64,000 nucleotides of DNA from Mycobacterium yunnanensis. GTDB taxonomy: Bacteria; Actinomycetota; Actinomycetes; Mycobacteriales; Mycobacteriaceae. Each line of letters opens with the position of its first letter. The first letter of the stretch is position 1. The translations under genes and the position numbers were made by a program. Below are positions 53,911 to 62,647 of the stretch, piece after piece. Where the stretch lies: positions 1,290,312 to 1,354,311 of the forward strand of contig NZ_JACKVK010000008.1 of NCBI RefSeq assembly GCF_025823185.1, read 5' to 3'. The notes under the pieces are model-generated. The model was given only the letters and a program-made list of their open reading frames with translations, made no database searches and was not told the origin of the DNA.

Positions 53911-55590
53911 TCAGTGGATTCCTTCAGCGAGGGGACCAAGCGCCAAGACGGGGAGGAACGTCAGGGCCACGAGGATGACGGTGACGCCGACGACCATGCC
54001 GACGAACTGCGGCCGATGCGTCGGCAGCGTCCCGACGGACTCCGGGGTGCTTCCTTGCCGGGCCAGCGAGCCGGCCAGCGCGAGCACCAAGATGATTGGC
54101 AGGAAGCGGCCGAACACCATGGCCAGGCCCAACGCGGTGTTGTACCAGGTGGTGTTGACGCTGATGCCGGCGAAGGCCGAGCCGTTGTTGTTGGCCGCGG
54201 AGGTGAAGGCGTACAGCACTTCCGACAGGCCGTGGGGACCGGTGTTGAGCATCGAGGCGCGCTGGTCGGGCAGCGCCATCGCGACGGCCGTGCCGGTCAA
54301 GACGATCAGCGGGGTCACCAAGAAGTAGGCGGCGGCGAGTTTGATCTCCCTCGGGGTGATCTTCTTGCCGAGGTACTCCGGGGTGCGTCCAACCATGAGC
54401 CCGGCGACGAACACCGTGATGATCGCCAGGATCAGCATGCCGTAGAGACCCGAACCCGTACCACCAGGGGCGATTTCGCCGAGCTGCATGTTGAACAGCG
54501 TCATCAACCCGCCGAGGCTCGTGTAGGAGTCGTGGAAGGAGTTGACCGCGCCGGTCGACGTCAGCGTGGTCGCGCTGGCGAAGACCGCCGAGTCCGGCAC
54601 GCCGAAGCGCGTCTCGACACCCTCCATCGCCGAGCCCACCGCCGTCGGGACGGTGCCGTGGGCCTGAATCTGGAACAGCATCATCAGCGACACGCTGAAC
54701 GTGGCGATGACGCCCATGACGGCGACGATGGCTAGACCTTGTTTGCGACCCTTCGGCCCGCCGACCATCCGGCCGAACGTGCGCGGCAACGAGAACGAGA
54801 TGACCAGCAGCAGGAAGATCTCCACCCAGTTGGTCCACGCCGTGGGGTTCTCGAAGGGGTGCGCGGAGTTGGCGTTGTAGAAGCCGCCCCCGTTGGTGCC
54901 GAGTTCCTTGATGGCCTCCTGGCTGGCGACGGGGCCACCGGTGATGGTCTGCTGCGTCCCGTTCAGGGTGGTCACGATCTGGTCGTGCAGGTGGAAGTTC
55001 TGGATCGCGCCACCGGCGACGAGGATCACCGCCGCGATGAGTGCCATCGGGAGCAGGATGCGAATCGTGCCGCGCACCAGGTCGACCCAGAAGTTGCCCA
55101 CGTCGGTGGTGCGTCGCCGGGCGAAACCGCGGACCAGCGCGACCGCGACGGCCATGCCGACGGCGGCGGAGACGAAGTTCTGCACCGACAGACCGGCCAT
55201 CTGGACGAGGTGCCCCTGGGTGCTCTCACCGGAGTAGGCCTGCCAGTTGGTGTTGGTGACGAAGCTGACGGCCGTGTTCCAGGCCAGTGCCGGGGTCATC
55301 GGCGTCGCCGGGTCGTTCAGGTGCAGCGGCAGCTTGCCCTGCAGCAATTGCAGCGCGAAGAGCGCCAGGATGCCGACGGCCGAGAACGCGAGCACGCTGC
55401 GGGCGTACGCGCCCCAACTCTGTTCGGCCTTCGGGTCGGCGCCGATGACCCGATAGATGAGCCGCTCGACGCGGGTGTCCTTCTCCGAGTCGTAGACGCG
55501 GAACATGTAGTCACCAAGGGGAACGTGCACGGCGGCGAGCGCCACGATGAGGAGGGCGAGGAAGACCAAGCCCGCAGTCGTCGAACTCAC
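53911..55590 (-). CDS. kdpA: K+-transporting ATPase subunit KdpA
   Basis: A 559-residue channel-like subunit that binds and translocates K+. Ten transmembrane helices are expected, with four selectivity-filter loops visible, for example [30 protein letters not shown] and [11 protein letters not shown]. The GTG start at 55590 shares one base with the kdpF stop (TAGTG). Confidence 0.95.
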   Translation of the reverse strand: MSSTTAGLVFLALLIVALAAVHVPLGDYMFRVYDSEKDTRVERLIYRVIGADPKAEQSWGAYARSVLAFSAVGILALFALQLLQGKLPLHLNDPATPMTPALAWNTAVSFVTNTNWQAYSGESTQGHLVQMAGLSVQNFVSAAVGMAVAVALVRGFARRRTTDVGNFWVDLVRGTIRILLPMALIAAVILVAGGAIQNFHLHDQIVTTLNGTQQTITGGPVASQEAIKELGTNGGGFYNANSAHPFENPTAWTNWVEIFLLLVISFSLPRTFGRMVGGPKGRKQGLAIVAVMGVIATFSVSLMMLFQIQAHGTVPTAVGSAMEGVETRFGVPDSAVFASATTLTSTGAVNSFHDSYTSLGGLMTLFNMQLGEIAPGGTGSGLYGMLILAIITVFVAGLMVGRTPEYLGKKITPREIKLAAAYFLVTPLIVLTGTAVAMALPDQRASMLNTGPHGLSEVLYAFTSAANNNGSAFAGISVNTTWYNTALGLAMVFGRFLPIILVLALAGSLARQGSTPESVGTLPTHRPQFVGMVVGVTVILVALTFLPVLALGPLAEGIH

Positions 55591-55679
55591 TAGAACCTCT
55601 CCGGGAAGAGCAGGGCGGCAACCATGAACACCGCGAGACCTGCGGCCAGCACGAGGCCGATCGCGTTTTGGATGCTCAC
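55590..55679 (-). CDS. kdpF: KdpF small subunit
   Basis: A 29-residue single-helix membrane peptide, [20 protein letters not shown] followed by AALLFPERF, matching KdpF in length and in the terminal FPERF. It stabilises the KdpABC complex. The GTG start at 55679 overlaps the stop of a second small ORF upstream (GTGA) and its stop overlaps kdpA. Confidence 0.88.
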   Translation of the reverse strand: MSIQNAIGLVLAAGLAVFMVAALLFPERF

Positions 55680-55759
55680 AGTCCCTCGACCAACTTCTGC
55701 ACCAGGCCGAGCAGCGCGAAGATCGCCACCGTCAGCACGATGTACAGCAACACCGACAT
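55676..55759 (-). CDS. Small membrane ORF upstream of kdpF
   Basis: A 27-residue [23 protein letters not shown] then QKLVEGL, with a single hydrophobic helix and a charged tail. GGAG lies seven bases upstream of its ATG at 55759, and its TGA overlaps the kdpF start. It is the first gene of the kdp transcript. Its translational coupling suggests a real product, possibly a further regulatory subunit; no characterised homologue is known to me. Confidence 0.65.
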   Translation of the reverse strand: MSVLLYIVLTVAIFALLGLVQKLVEGL

Positions 55760-55837
55760 TTCATCTCCGTTCAGGGGGCAAGAGGGCGGACGCCCCACTC
55801 GCGGCGGCCTCGGCGCTCGCGCGACGGCCACCGATTT

Positions 55838-55891
55838 GAAAGCTAGCTCTCGAAAACGGCGCTACCGGCGCTCTTTACGCTTCCCTTACGC
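55838..55891 (-). promoter_or_regulatory. Candidate kdp promoter/KdpE operator
   Basis: TTACGC is repeated at 55875-55880 and 55886-55891 (11-base period, direct), the arrangement bound by OmpR-type regulators. A 14-bp near-palindrome, GAAAGCTAGCTCTC, lies at 55838-55851 nearer the first gene. Both are upstream of the 27-codon ORF in the 171-base gap. KdpE binding is inferred. Confidence 0.45.
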
Positions 55892-55930
55892 CGCCGGTGC
55901 GGACCTTGACGGATTTCGACCGTCACCCAC

Positions 55931-56710
55931 TTAGGGCCTCGTCGGGTTCGTCGGTGGGGAGAGGACGACGATGGGCCGGGGGAAGCGGTGTCGGGCGCAC
56001 GATTCGTCCACGGCGTCCTCGATGGCGGCGGCGCTGCGGGCAACGAGACCTGGAGTGAGGCCGCGCATTTCGACGTCGGCGAGGTTGAGCCGGGTCATGA
56101 GGATTCCGTGGCGCAGTCGGACGTCGGCCATCGTGGCCATCACGGCCGATGTCGCCTCGCCGAGGTGCGAGACGCGGCCGCCGACGAGTCTCATCCGCAC
56201 GCCGACCAGCTCGAGAGGACTGGTGCGGCGTATGGCGTGCTCGAGCGCCCCGTCGTCGTCGGTGACGTCGACGACGATGGGGGTCCGACGGGTTACGGCC
56301 GTCGCGAGGACGGCCGCCTGCCCCGCCGACCCGATGACGTAGCCGCCGACTCCGATGTTGGCGGCCCTGCGCAGGGGCGCGGCGGCCGATTCGCTGCCCT
56401 GGACGACGATGTGCGCGGGACGGATGCCTGCAGAGATGGCGAAGTCGAGTTGCTCGATGCTCACGACCTCGACGCTCACTCCACGGCTGCGGACCCAGGC
56501 CGCCAGGGCCGGGTCGTCGAGTTGGGCCGCCGAACACGTCATGACGCCGAGCGTGCACGCCGACCGGAACGCCTCGTGCCGGCTGCGCACTTGATCGACC
56601 GTCGGATTACCGTCGACGGCTTGCTCGACCGCGGCGGCGAAGGGGTTGGCGACCGCGCGCTGCAATGAGTACCCGCGCCGGTGCCGCCAGTCCAAGGTGA
56701 GAGCGTGCAT
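55931..56710 (-). CDS. PLP-barrel-like protein B flanking kdp (unknown function)
   Basis: A 259-residue paralog of the protein at 49342-50040. Matching blocks are LAAWVRSRGVSVEVVSIEQ, AGIRPAHIVVQG, APLRRAANIGVGGYVI and ELVGVRMRLVGG, and MTRLNLADVEMRG in place of the LSGGS region. The first 40 residues (MHALTLDWRHRRGYSLQRAV) resemble an N-terminal extension and are absent from the other copy. As there, no candidate PLP lysine is visible. It lies directly upstream of the kdp promoter on the same strand, so it might be read into kdp. Function unknown; lipid or nucleotide sensing is speculation. Confidence 0.65.
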   Translation of the reverse strand: MHALTLDWRHRRGYSLQRAVANPFAAAVEQAVDGNPTVDQVRSRHEAFRSACTLGVMTCSAAQLDDPALAAWVRSRGVSVEVVSIEQLDFAISAGIRPAHIVVQGSESAAAPLRRAANIGVGGYVIGSAGQAAVLATAVTRRTPIVVDVTDDDGALEHAIRRTSPLELVGVRMRLVGGRVSHLGEATSAVMATMADVRLRHGILMTRLNLADVEMRGLTPGLVARSAAAIEDAVDESCARHRFPRPIVVLSPPTNPTRP

Positions 56711-56842
56711 CGGGCGTCCCCTTCGTCAGTGCGCCACGACGGTGGCCCCGAAACACGATCGTGAAACGCACGACGACGAATGTCGCGCGTCCAGACGGGA
56801 TCTTGACACCCACGCGACGAACATTGACGATTCGTTGACTCG

Positions 56843-58792
56843 TCAGACCTCGATGCGCGACCCGACGACGACGGTCCTGTCCAGGGGAAGGTTGAAGTAG
56901 CTCGCCGCATCGGCCGCGATGTGAGACGTGGTGAGGAACAATCGCTTTCGCCACGCCGCCATCTCGTGCCCTGGCCCGGGACTCAGGTCGACCTTCGACA
57001 GGAAGAACGACGCGCGAGCCAGGTCGACGGGTCCTTCGGTACGTGCGGGATCGATGAGCCGCAGGGCTGCCGGCACGTCGGGGCGTTCCATGTAGCCGTA
57101 CCGCAGGCTGGCGTGGAACACGCCGTCGTGGGTCAGGCCGAGATCGTCGACGACGATCCGGTCGGCGTCGGCGATCCGGGGTACGGGTTCGACGTCGACG
57201 GACAGGATCACCACATGGTCGTGGAGCACGTTGGTGTGTTCGACGAGTTTGAGCATCGACAGCGGCGCGGTGTCGTTGCCGCGGTTGAGGAACACCGCCG
57301 TTCCCGGGGTTCGCACCAGGGACGGATCCCGGTGGGCGAGACCGACGACGAAGTCGCGAAGCGGACCCTCCAGCCGTTCGCGGGCGTCGGTGACGATGGC
57401 GCGACCGCGCTGCCAGGTGGTCATCACGGTGAAGGCGACGACGCCGATCAGCAACGGCAGCCACGCTCCGTGCACCAGCTTGGTCATGTTGGCGGCGAGG
57501 AACAATCCGTCGATCACGAGCAGTACGCCGCCACCAATCAGGACGACGGGCAGCGGGATACGCCATCGCGTGTGGGCCAGGTAGAGGAACAGCACCGTCG
57601 TGATGGTGATCGTCCCGGTCACGGCCATGCCGAAGGCATACGCCAACGCTGCCGAGCTCTGAAAGGCCAGGACGAGGGCCACCACCGCGACCATCAAGAC
57701 TCCGTTGACCCAGGGCACGTAGACCTGACCGATCACCGACGGGGAAGTGTGTTGGATGCGCAGACGCGGCAGGTACCCCAGCTGCGCGGCCTGTGAGGCC
57801 ACCGAGAAGGCGCCGGTGATGACGGCTTGAGACGCGATCACCGTCGCGGCGGTGGCGAGCAGGACCATGGGGATGCGAGCCCAGTCCGGTATGAGGAGAA
57901 AGAACGGTGCCGCAACGGCGTCGGGGTCCGCCAGCACCAGCGCGCCTTGGCCCAGGTAACTCAGGGTGCAGGCGGGCAGCACCAGCAGCAGCCAGCCCCG
58001 GGTGATCGCCTTGCGGCCGAAGTGGCCCATGTCGGCGTAGAGCGCCTCGGCGCCGGTCACCGCGAGGACGATGGCGGCCAGTGCGAAGAAGGCGATGTCG
58101 AAGTGTCCGAACAGGAATGACACCGCATAGGTCGGGGACAGGGCGCGCAGGATGGCGGGGTTGTCCGCGATGCCCACGACGCCACATGCCCCGATGGCAA
58201 CGAACCAGGCGACCATCACGGGCCCGAAGAATCTGCCGACGGCCGCCGTGCCGTGCCGCTGCACCGCGAAGAGCGCGAGGATGATCACCGTGGTGACGGG
58301 GACGATCCACGCCTCGAAGCCAGGAGCGATGACCTTCACGCCCTCCACGGCCGAGAGCACGGAGATCGCCGGGGTGATCATGCTGTCGCCGAAGAACAAG
58401 GCGGCCCCGAAGATTCCCAACGCGGCCAGCGTCGTCGCGGTCCGTCGTCCGCCGCGGGTGGCCCAACGGCGCAGGAGCGTGATGAGCGCCATGATGCCGC
58501 CCTCGCCGTGGTTGTCGGCCCGCATCACCAGCGCCACGTAGGTCAGCGTCACGATCGTCATCACCGACCAGAAGATCAGCGAGACGACGCCGTAGACGTT
58601 CTGGTCGGACAACGGCACGGGGTGCGGGTCGGTGGGGTTGAAGACCGTTTGCAACGTGTAGATCGGGCTGGTGCCGATGTCACCGAACACCACGCCCAAG
58701 GCGCCGATGACGATGGCCAACCGAGCCGAGTCGCCGACCCCAGGGGAGCTCATGGAGCCATTGCAGCCGACGACGGGGGTCGCGGCCACCAT
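56843..58792 (-). CDS. kup: Kup-type potassium transporter
   Basis: A 649-residue Kup/HAK/KT family K+ symporter. The signature GVVFGDIGTSPIYTLQTVF is at residues 33-51, followed by about 12 transmembrane helices including ALFFGDSMITPAISVLSAVEG. The C-terminal 170 residues are cytoplasmic, with GTAVFLNRGNDTAPLSMLKLV and a final FNLPLDRTVVVGSRIEV. The ATG at 58792 was taken; an ATG at 58753 would remove 13 residues that lack family character and may be the better start. It lies next to the kdp operon, consistent with a potassium cluster. Confidence 0.93.
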   Translation of the reverse strand: MVAATPVVGCNGSMSSPGVGDSARLAIVIGALGVVFGDIGTSPIYTLQTVFNPTDPHPVPLSDQNVYGVVSLIFWSVMTIVTLTYVALVMRADNHGEGGIMALITLLRRWATRGGRRTATTLAALGIFGAALFFGDSMITPAISVLSAVEGVKVIAPGFEAWIVPVTTVIILALFAVQRHGTAAVGRFFGPVMVAWFVAIGACGVVGIADNPAILRALSPTYAVSFLFGHFDIAFFALAAIVLAVTGAEALYADMGHFGRKAITRGWLLLVLPACTLSYLGQGALVLADPDAVAAPFFLLIPDWARIPMVLLATAATVIASQAVITGAFSVASQAAQLGYLPRLRIQHTSPSVIGQVYVPWVNGVLMVAVVALVLAFQSSAALAYAFGMAVTGTITITTVLFLYLAHTRWRIPLPVVLIGGGVLLVIDGLFLAANMTKLVHGAWLPLLIGVVAFTVMTTWQRGRAIVTDARERLEGPLRDFVVGLAHRDPSLVRTPGTAVFLNRGNDTAPLSMLKLVEHTNVLHDHVVILSVDVEPVPRIADADRIVVDDLGLTHDGVFHASLRYGYMERPDVPAALRLIDPARTEGPVDLARASFFLSKVDLSPGPGHEMAAWRKRLFLTTSHIAADAASYFNLPLDRTVVVGSRIEV

Positions 58793-58920
58793 CTTGACGG
58801 TTCCCTTACACCCCCGTCTGCGTCACAGCGACATCGGTGGCGTCAACGAACCCTTCGGCCGCCGTATTGATTTCGTAGAGGCGGTGGCGGTCGGCCCGGT
58901 CGCACGGGTAGGCATGGCTC

Positions 58921-59019
58921 ATGAGCAACCTGTTCCAACTGCTGGTGATGATGGCTGTTCCGGCGGCCTTCCTCTTGCTGTGCCGTCACCTCAACCTCCG
59001 GGGGCGGCGGGAGCCCTAG
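58921..59019 (+). CDS. Possible 32-residue membrane peptide
   Basis: MSNLFQLLVMMAVPAAFLLL then CRHLNLRGRREP has one hydrophobic helix and a basic tail, as in small membrane peptides such as KdpF. No strong ribosome site is seen, and its stop overlaps the stop of the convergent cupin gene by three bases. Its reality is uncertain. Confidence 0.3.
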   Translation: MSNLFQLLVMMAVPAAFLLLCRHLNLRGRREP

Positions 59020-59474
59020 AGTGCGTACAGCGCAGGAAGATTGACCACGATGGCCTCCTGGCTGCTGCGCGCGATCACCATCTCCGCCGGGGTGGTCGGA
59101 TCGGGGTTCTCCTCGCGGTGCGGCAGGTGCGGAGGGACGAAGACGTAGTCACCGGGTTCGGTGCGGATGCGGACTTCTTCGGCACCGTCGAGGAACACGA
59201 ATTCGGGGTGCCCGGCGCGGATGAAGATCACCGTCTCGGAGTCGCCGTGGTGATGGTTGGCGGACGCGGTCCGTGGTCCGGCGATCGTCTCGCCCATCCA
59301 CAGCTTCTCGGTGCCCACGGTGGCCCCGCTGAGAGCGGCGAACCGGCGCATCCCCTCGGACTGGGCCGTGCTCGCGTCGAGTTCAGAGGATCTGACGTGC
59401 CGAACGCGATTGCGTGGCGCGGGGTGCTCGTGGTCGTCGGGAAAGTCCGGGTGAAATGCGTCGGCGCCGGTCAT
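59016..59474 (-). CDS. Cupin domain protein
   Basis: A 152-residue single-domain cupin. Motif 1 is ANHHHGDSETVIFIRAGHPEF near residues 72-92, with three consecutive histidines and a glutamate as the metal site; motif 2 is PGDYVFVPPHLPHREEN. Small cupins of this kind are oxygenases, isomerases or sugar-binding proteins. The ATG at 59474 precedes all conserved sequence. It is transcribed in the same direction as the neighbouring flavin monooxygenase, 26 bases downstream of it, so it probably belongs to that operon. Confidence 0.82.
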   Translation of the reverse strand: MTGADAFHPDFPDDHEHPAPRNRVRHVRSSELDASTAQSEGMRRFAALSGATVGTEKLWMGETIAGPRTASANHHHGDSETVIFIRAGHPEFVFLDGAEEVRIRTEPGDYVFVPPHLPHREENPDPTTPAEMVIARSSQEAIVVNLPALYAL

Positions 59475-59500
59475 GCATCTCACGGTAGACCGACGACGTG

Positions 59501-60684
59501 TCACACGGAGGCCAATGCCTCCTCGGCGACGTTCTCGGCGTCGTAGGCGTCGACGGCGATGCCGTCGAAGATGCTTGCGATCCGCTCCGCTTGGGCGCGG
59601 GGCGTCATGTCGGCGGAGCGGTAGGTGCGGCCGGCTTCGCGTGCTCCGGCGCGAACCTGACGGGTGCGGTCGAGGCGGAGGTCCTCGTAGCACTTCAGCC
59701 GTGATTCGAGGTCGGCGGGCCCGCAGTCCCGCAGAAGGACCGCCAGCGTGATCGCATCCTCGATGGCCTGGTTGGCGCCCTGGCCGAGGTGGGGAGTCAC
59801 CGCGTGGGCCGAATCGCCCAGCAGCGCAACGCGTCCCGCCGTCCAACGGGGGAGCGGCTCGCGGTCGTAGATACCCCACCGGAACGTCTGGTCCATGGCG
59901 TCGACGATGCCCGCAACGGTGGGCTCCCAGCCGGCGTACTCGGCGGCCACGTCGCGCACGTCGCCGGGGGCGGTCCAGGATTCGACGACGTCGAGGTTCG
60001 TTGGAGTGAAGGCCACGACGTTCAGCAGGGCGCCCGCTGAGACGGGGTAGGCCAGGAAACTTCGGTTGGGGCCGAGCCACATCGAGCTGGCGTCCATGTC
60101 GGCGATTCCGTTCAGGCGCTCGGCGGGGATGAGGCCCCGGTAGGCCATCACACCCTCGCTGACCGGTTGGGCCGCTTTGCCGACCATCGCTTGCAGGCGG
60201 GAGTGAATCCCGTCGGCGGCGACGACGAGGTCGGCCTCCGCGCCAGTCCCGTCGGCGAAGGACACCTCGATCGCGTCCCGGCGTTCCACCGCGTCGACGA
60301 CGCGCCGGCCCAACCGGACGGCGTCGGCGGGCAGGGCGGCGCAGAGGGCGGCTTGGAACTCGCCGCGGTGCAGGAACCAGGTCTGCGTCGGGTCCCCGAA
60401 CGACAGCGTCGAGGGTTCTCCGGCGATCGGCTCGCCGGACCACGTGCGAAAGACGTAGTGCGAGAACGAACTGCGATGGCTGCCAGCTGATCCCCGAGTC
60501 CGAGCCGGGTCAAGATGCGTGACCCATTGGTGGCGATCGACACCCCGGCGCCGAGGGCCTTCAATTCGGAGGCCTGCTCGTAGACGGTGGCGTCGACGCC
60601 GTTGGCGCGAAGGGCGATGGCGGCGGTCAGCCCTCCGATGCCTGCTCCCACGACCGCTACCCGCAGTGATGCGTTGCTCGTCAC
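59501..60684 (-). pseudogene. FAD-dependent monooxygenase, frameshifted
   Basis: A class A flavin monooxygenase like salicylate or 6-hydroxynicotinate hydroxylase, read in two frames. The N-terminus (GTG 60684, with GGGAGG eight bases upstream) gives VAVVGAGIGGLTAAIALRAN, AGVSIATNGSRILTRLGLGD and QLAAIAV. Then a shift near 60464-60490 moves to SSFSHYVFRTWSGEPIAGEP, continuing through LVVAADGIHSRLQAMVGKAA and VALLGDSAHAVTPHLGQGAN to the stop at 59501. Either a real one-base mutation has disabled the gene or the sequence contains an error. It is divergent from the TetR gene at 60763 and a likely target of it. Confidence 0.8.
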
Positions 60685-60711
60685 GACGAACCTCCCGTAA
60701 CTGTCCAATGA

Positions 60712-60756
60712 TGTACCGATCGGCACACGATTGACCATAGACGTACCGATCGATAC
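60712..60756. promoter_or_regulatory. Two TetR operator-like palindromes
   Basis: TGTACCGATCGGCACA (60712-60727) and GTACCGATCGATAC (60743-60756) are imperfect palindromes sharing the core GTACCGATCG. Their centres are 30 bases apart, about three helical turns, between divergent starts at 60684 and 60763. Confidence 0.65.
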
Positions 60757-60762
60757 ATTCAA

Positions 60763-61326
60763 GTGGTGGCGCGCACACCGGATCCCCTCAAGCGTGCGGA
60801 GCTTCTCCGCGCCGTCGTCGGCTACCTACAGGACCGCGGGGTCGGCGACATGTCCCTGGCGCCGATGGCCGAGGCGCTGGGCACCAGCAAGCGCATGTTG
60901 CTCTACTACTTCGGGGATCGGGGCGAGCTTCTGGCTCAGGCGCTCGGTGCGAGCAGGCCGGACGCGGGTGCGATCTTCGACGGCGTCACCACCGATGCCG
61001 AATTCGTCACGGCGGCAACCGCGTTGTGGCGGGCGATCACGCGGGGTCGGCAGCGCCACACCGTCAGGATGATGCTGCAGGTGCTTAGCCTGGCCACCAC
61101 TGACCCCGATACTTACCAGCCCTACGCGAGTACGTCGGTCGAGGTGATGCTCGACCCCATCGCCGAGGTGCTGGTCTCCCTGGGGCGGCCGCGGGCCGAG
61201 GCCAGGGCGCGCGCGACACTGGTCGTGTCGGGTTTGCGCGGTCTGTGCCAGGACGGCTTGGTGACGGGGGACCGGCCACGCGTCGACGCAGCTGCCGAGC
61301 TGATCATCGCCGCAGCCGTGAGGTGA
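60763..61326 (+). CDS. TetR family regulator
   Basis: A 187-residue TetR protein. The helix-turn-helix spans about residues 18-58 (DMSLAPMAEALGTSKRMLLY, then YFGDRGELLAQAL). The C-terminal region, TLVVSGLRGLCQDGLV, is like TetR_C domains. Consecutive GTG codons at 60763 and 60766 give equivalent starts. The two palindromes lie immediately upstream, between it and the flavin monooxygenase, so auto-repression and control of that gene are likely. Its last 23 bases overlap the convergent MFS gene. Confidence 0.87.
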   Translation: MVARTPDPLKRAELLRAVVGYLQDRGVGDMSLAPMAEALGTSKRMLLYYFGDRGELLAQALGASRPDAGAIFDGVTTDAEFVTAATALWRAITRGRQRHTVRMMLQVLSLATTDPDTYQPYASTSVEVMLDPIAEVLVSLGRPRAEARARATLVVSGLRGLCQDGLVTGDRPRVDAAAELIIAAAVR

Positions 61327-62647
61327 GCGGTCTGTCCGTGCCGGACCTCTCCGGCCTCGCTCGAAGGCGGGTGAGCACGCTGGTGACGGTCCCGGCCATT
61401 GCCACCGCCGCGACGCCGCTCAGCGCGAGCTGCATCGACACCGCCGACAGACCGCCCGCCAGCGCTGGACCGATCGACCCGCCGCTGTAGAGCATGAAGT
61501 TGAACAGGCCTGCGGCCGTGGCTCGGTCGGCGGGGTCGACCAAGTCGCGAACGCGACCCACCAAGATCACCTGAGCGGCGGCGAAGCCGACGGTGGCCAG
61601 TGCGACGGCGGTAGCCACCACCGCGGGATGGGGTCGCCACCCGGCCATCAGAGCCGCGATCGCCGTGACCGTTCCCAGTAGCGCGGTGGTCTGCCACAGG
61701 GGTCGGCGGCGACGCCACAAAGCCGCCAGGGCGGGCCCGGTCACGATCCCGCAGACCGCTGCGGGGAGCAGGAGAAGTCCGATCCCTAGGGTGGACACAT
61801 GTTGTCGTGCAAGGAGTTCTGGCGCGGTGCTCAGCACTCCGTAGTACCCGGCGAACAGCGTCAGCCCCACGACGGCTCCCGACAGCAGTCCGGGTGCGGT
61901 CACGACGTCGCGCGGCACGAAACCCGTGGGGTGTCTGCGCACATGACACACCAGTGCCGTTGCCGCGCAGATGGTGACGGCGACCATGCCGAACGGCACC
62001 GCCCGCGGAAGGTCTGCCGTCGCACTGTGCAGGAGCGTGATGGTGGCCGCCGCCAGTACCGACAACAGCACCGCGCCGGTCACGTCGACGCGCTGGCCGC
62101 GGTCGGCGTCACCGGGAGTGAGCCGCAACGCCGGGACGAGCGCCACCAACGCCATTGCCGGCACAGCCATCGTCGCCCGCCAACCAAGATGGGCCGTGAG
62201 CAGACCACCGATCAGGCTCCCGCTCCCTGACGCGGTGGTCTGGCAGACCGCGACCGTCGCCAAAGCGCTGACCCGACCCCGTCGATCCAAGGTCTGGTCG
62301 ATGCACGCGTAGACGCAGATCACCATGGCACCGGCACCCAATCCGCCGAACAGCCGACCCCCCACCACGCCGACGAGATTCTGCGCCGTCGCGGCGCCGA
62401 TCGACCCGACCGCCATCGTCACCACCGCGACACCCAGCGTGGTGCGCAGCCCCCAGCGCTGGGCGATTCGTCCCCCCAGCGGCATCGCCACCGCTGCGCC
62501 CAACGACCACGCCGAGATGATCCACTCGGTCGCGGAGAACGACACCCCCAGGGCCGGGGCCACCGACGGTAGGGCTACCGAGGGCGCCCCGATCGCGACG
62601 GACACCGGAGCGGCCAACACGCCCAGGACTATTCCGGTCCGCCGCAC
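61304..62647 (-). CDS. MFS transporter (DHA2-like)
   Basis: A 447-residue major facilitator with about 12-14 membrane helices. The N-terminal APALGVSFSATEWIISAWSL and GGRIAQRWGLRTTLGVAVV carry the antiporter-family loop 2-3 motif (G-x3-RxG), and GSGSLIGGLLTAHLGWRA matches motif C of drug:H+ antiporters. The GTG at 62647 shares one base with the stop of the upstream hydrolase (TAGTG), so the two are coupled. It may export a toxic substrate or product of the hydrolase. It is convergent with the TetR gene. Confidence 0.85.
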   Translation of the reverse strand: MRRTGIVLGVLAAPVSVAIGAPSVALPSVAPALGVSFSATEWIISAWSLGAAVAMPLGGRIAQRWGLRTTLGVAVVTMAVGSIGAATAQNLVGVVGGRLFGGLGAGAMVICVYACIDQTLDRRGRVSALATVAVCQTTASGSGSLIGGLLTAHLGWRATMAVPAMALVALVPALRLTPGDADRGQRVDVTGAVLLSVLAAATITLLHSATADLPRAVPFGMVAVTICAATALVCHVRRHPTGFVPRDVVTAPGLLSGAVVGLTLFAGYYGVLSTAPELLARQHVSTLGIGLLLLPAAVCGIVTGPALAALWRRRRPLWQTTALLGTVTAIAALMAGWRPHPAVVATAVALATVGFAAAQVILVGRVRDLVDPADRATAAGLFNFMLYSGGSIGPALAGGLSAVSMQLALSGVAAVAMAGTVTSVLTRLRARPERSGTDRPLTSRLRR

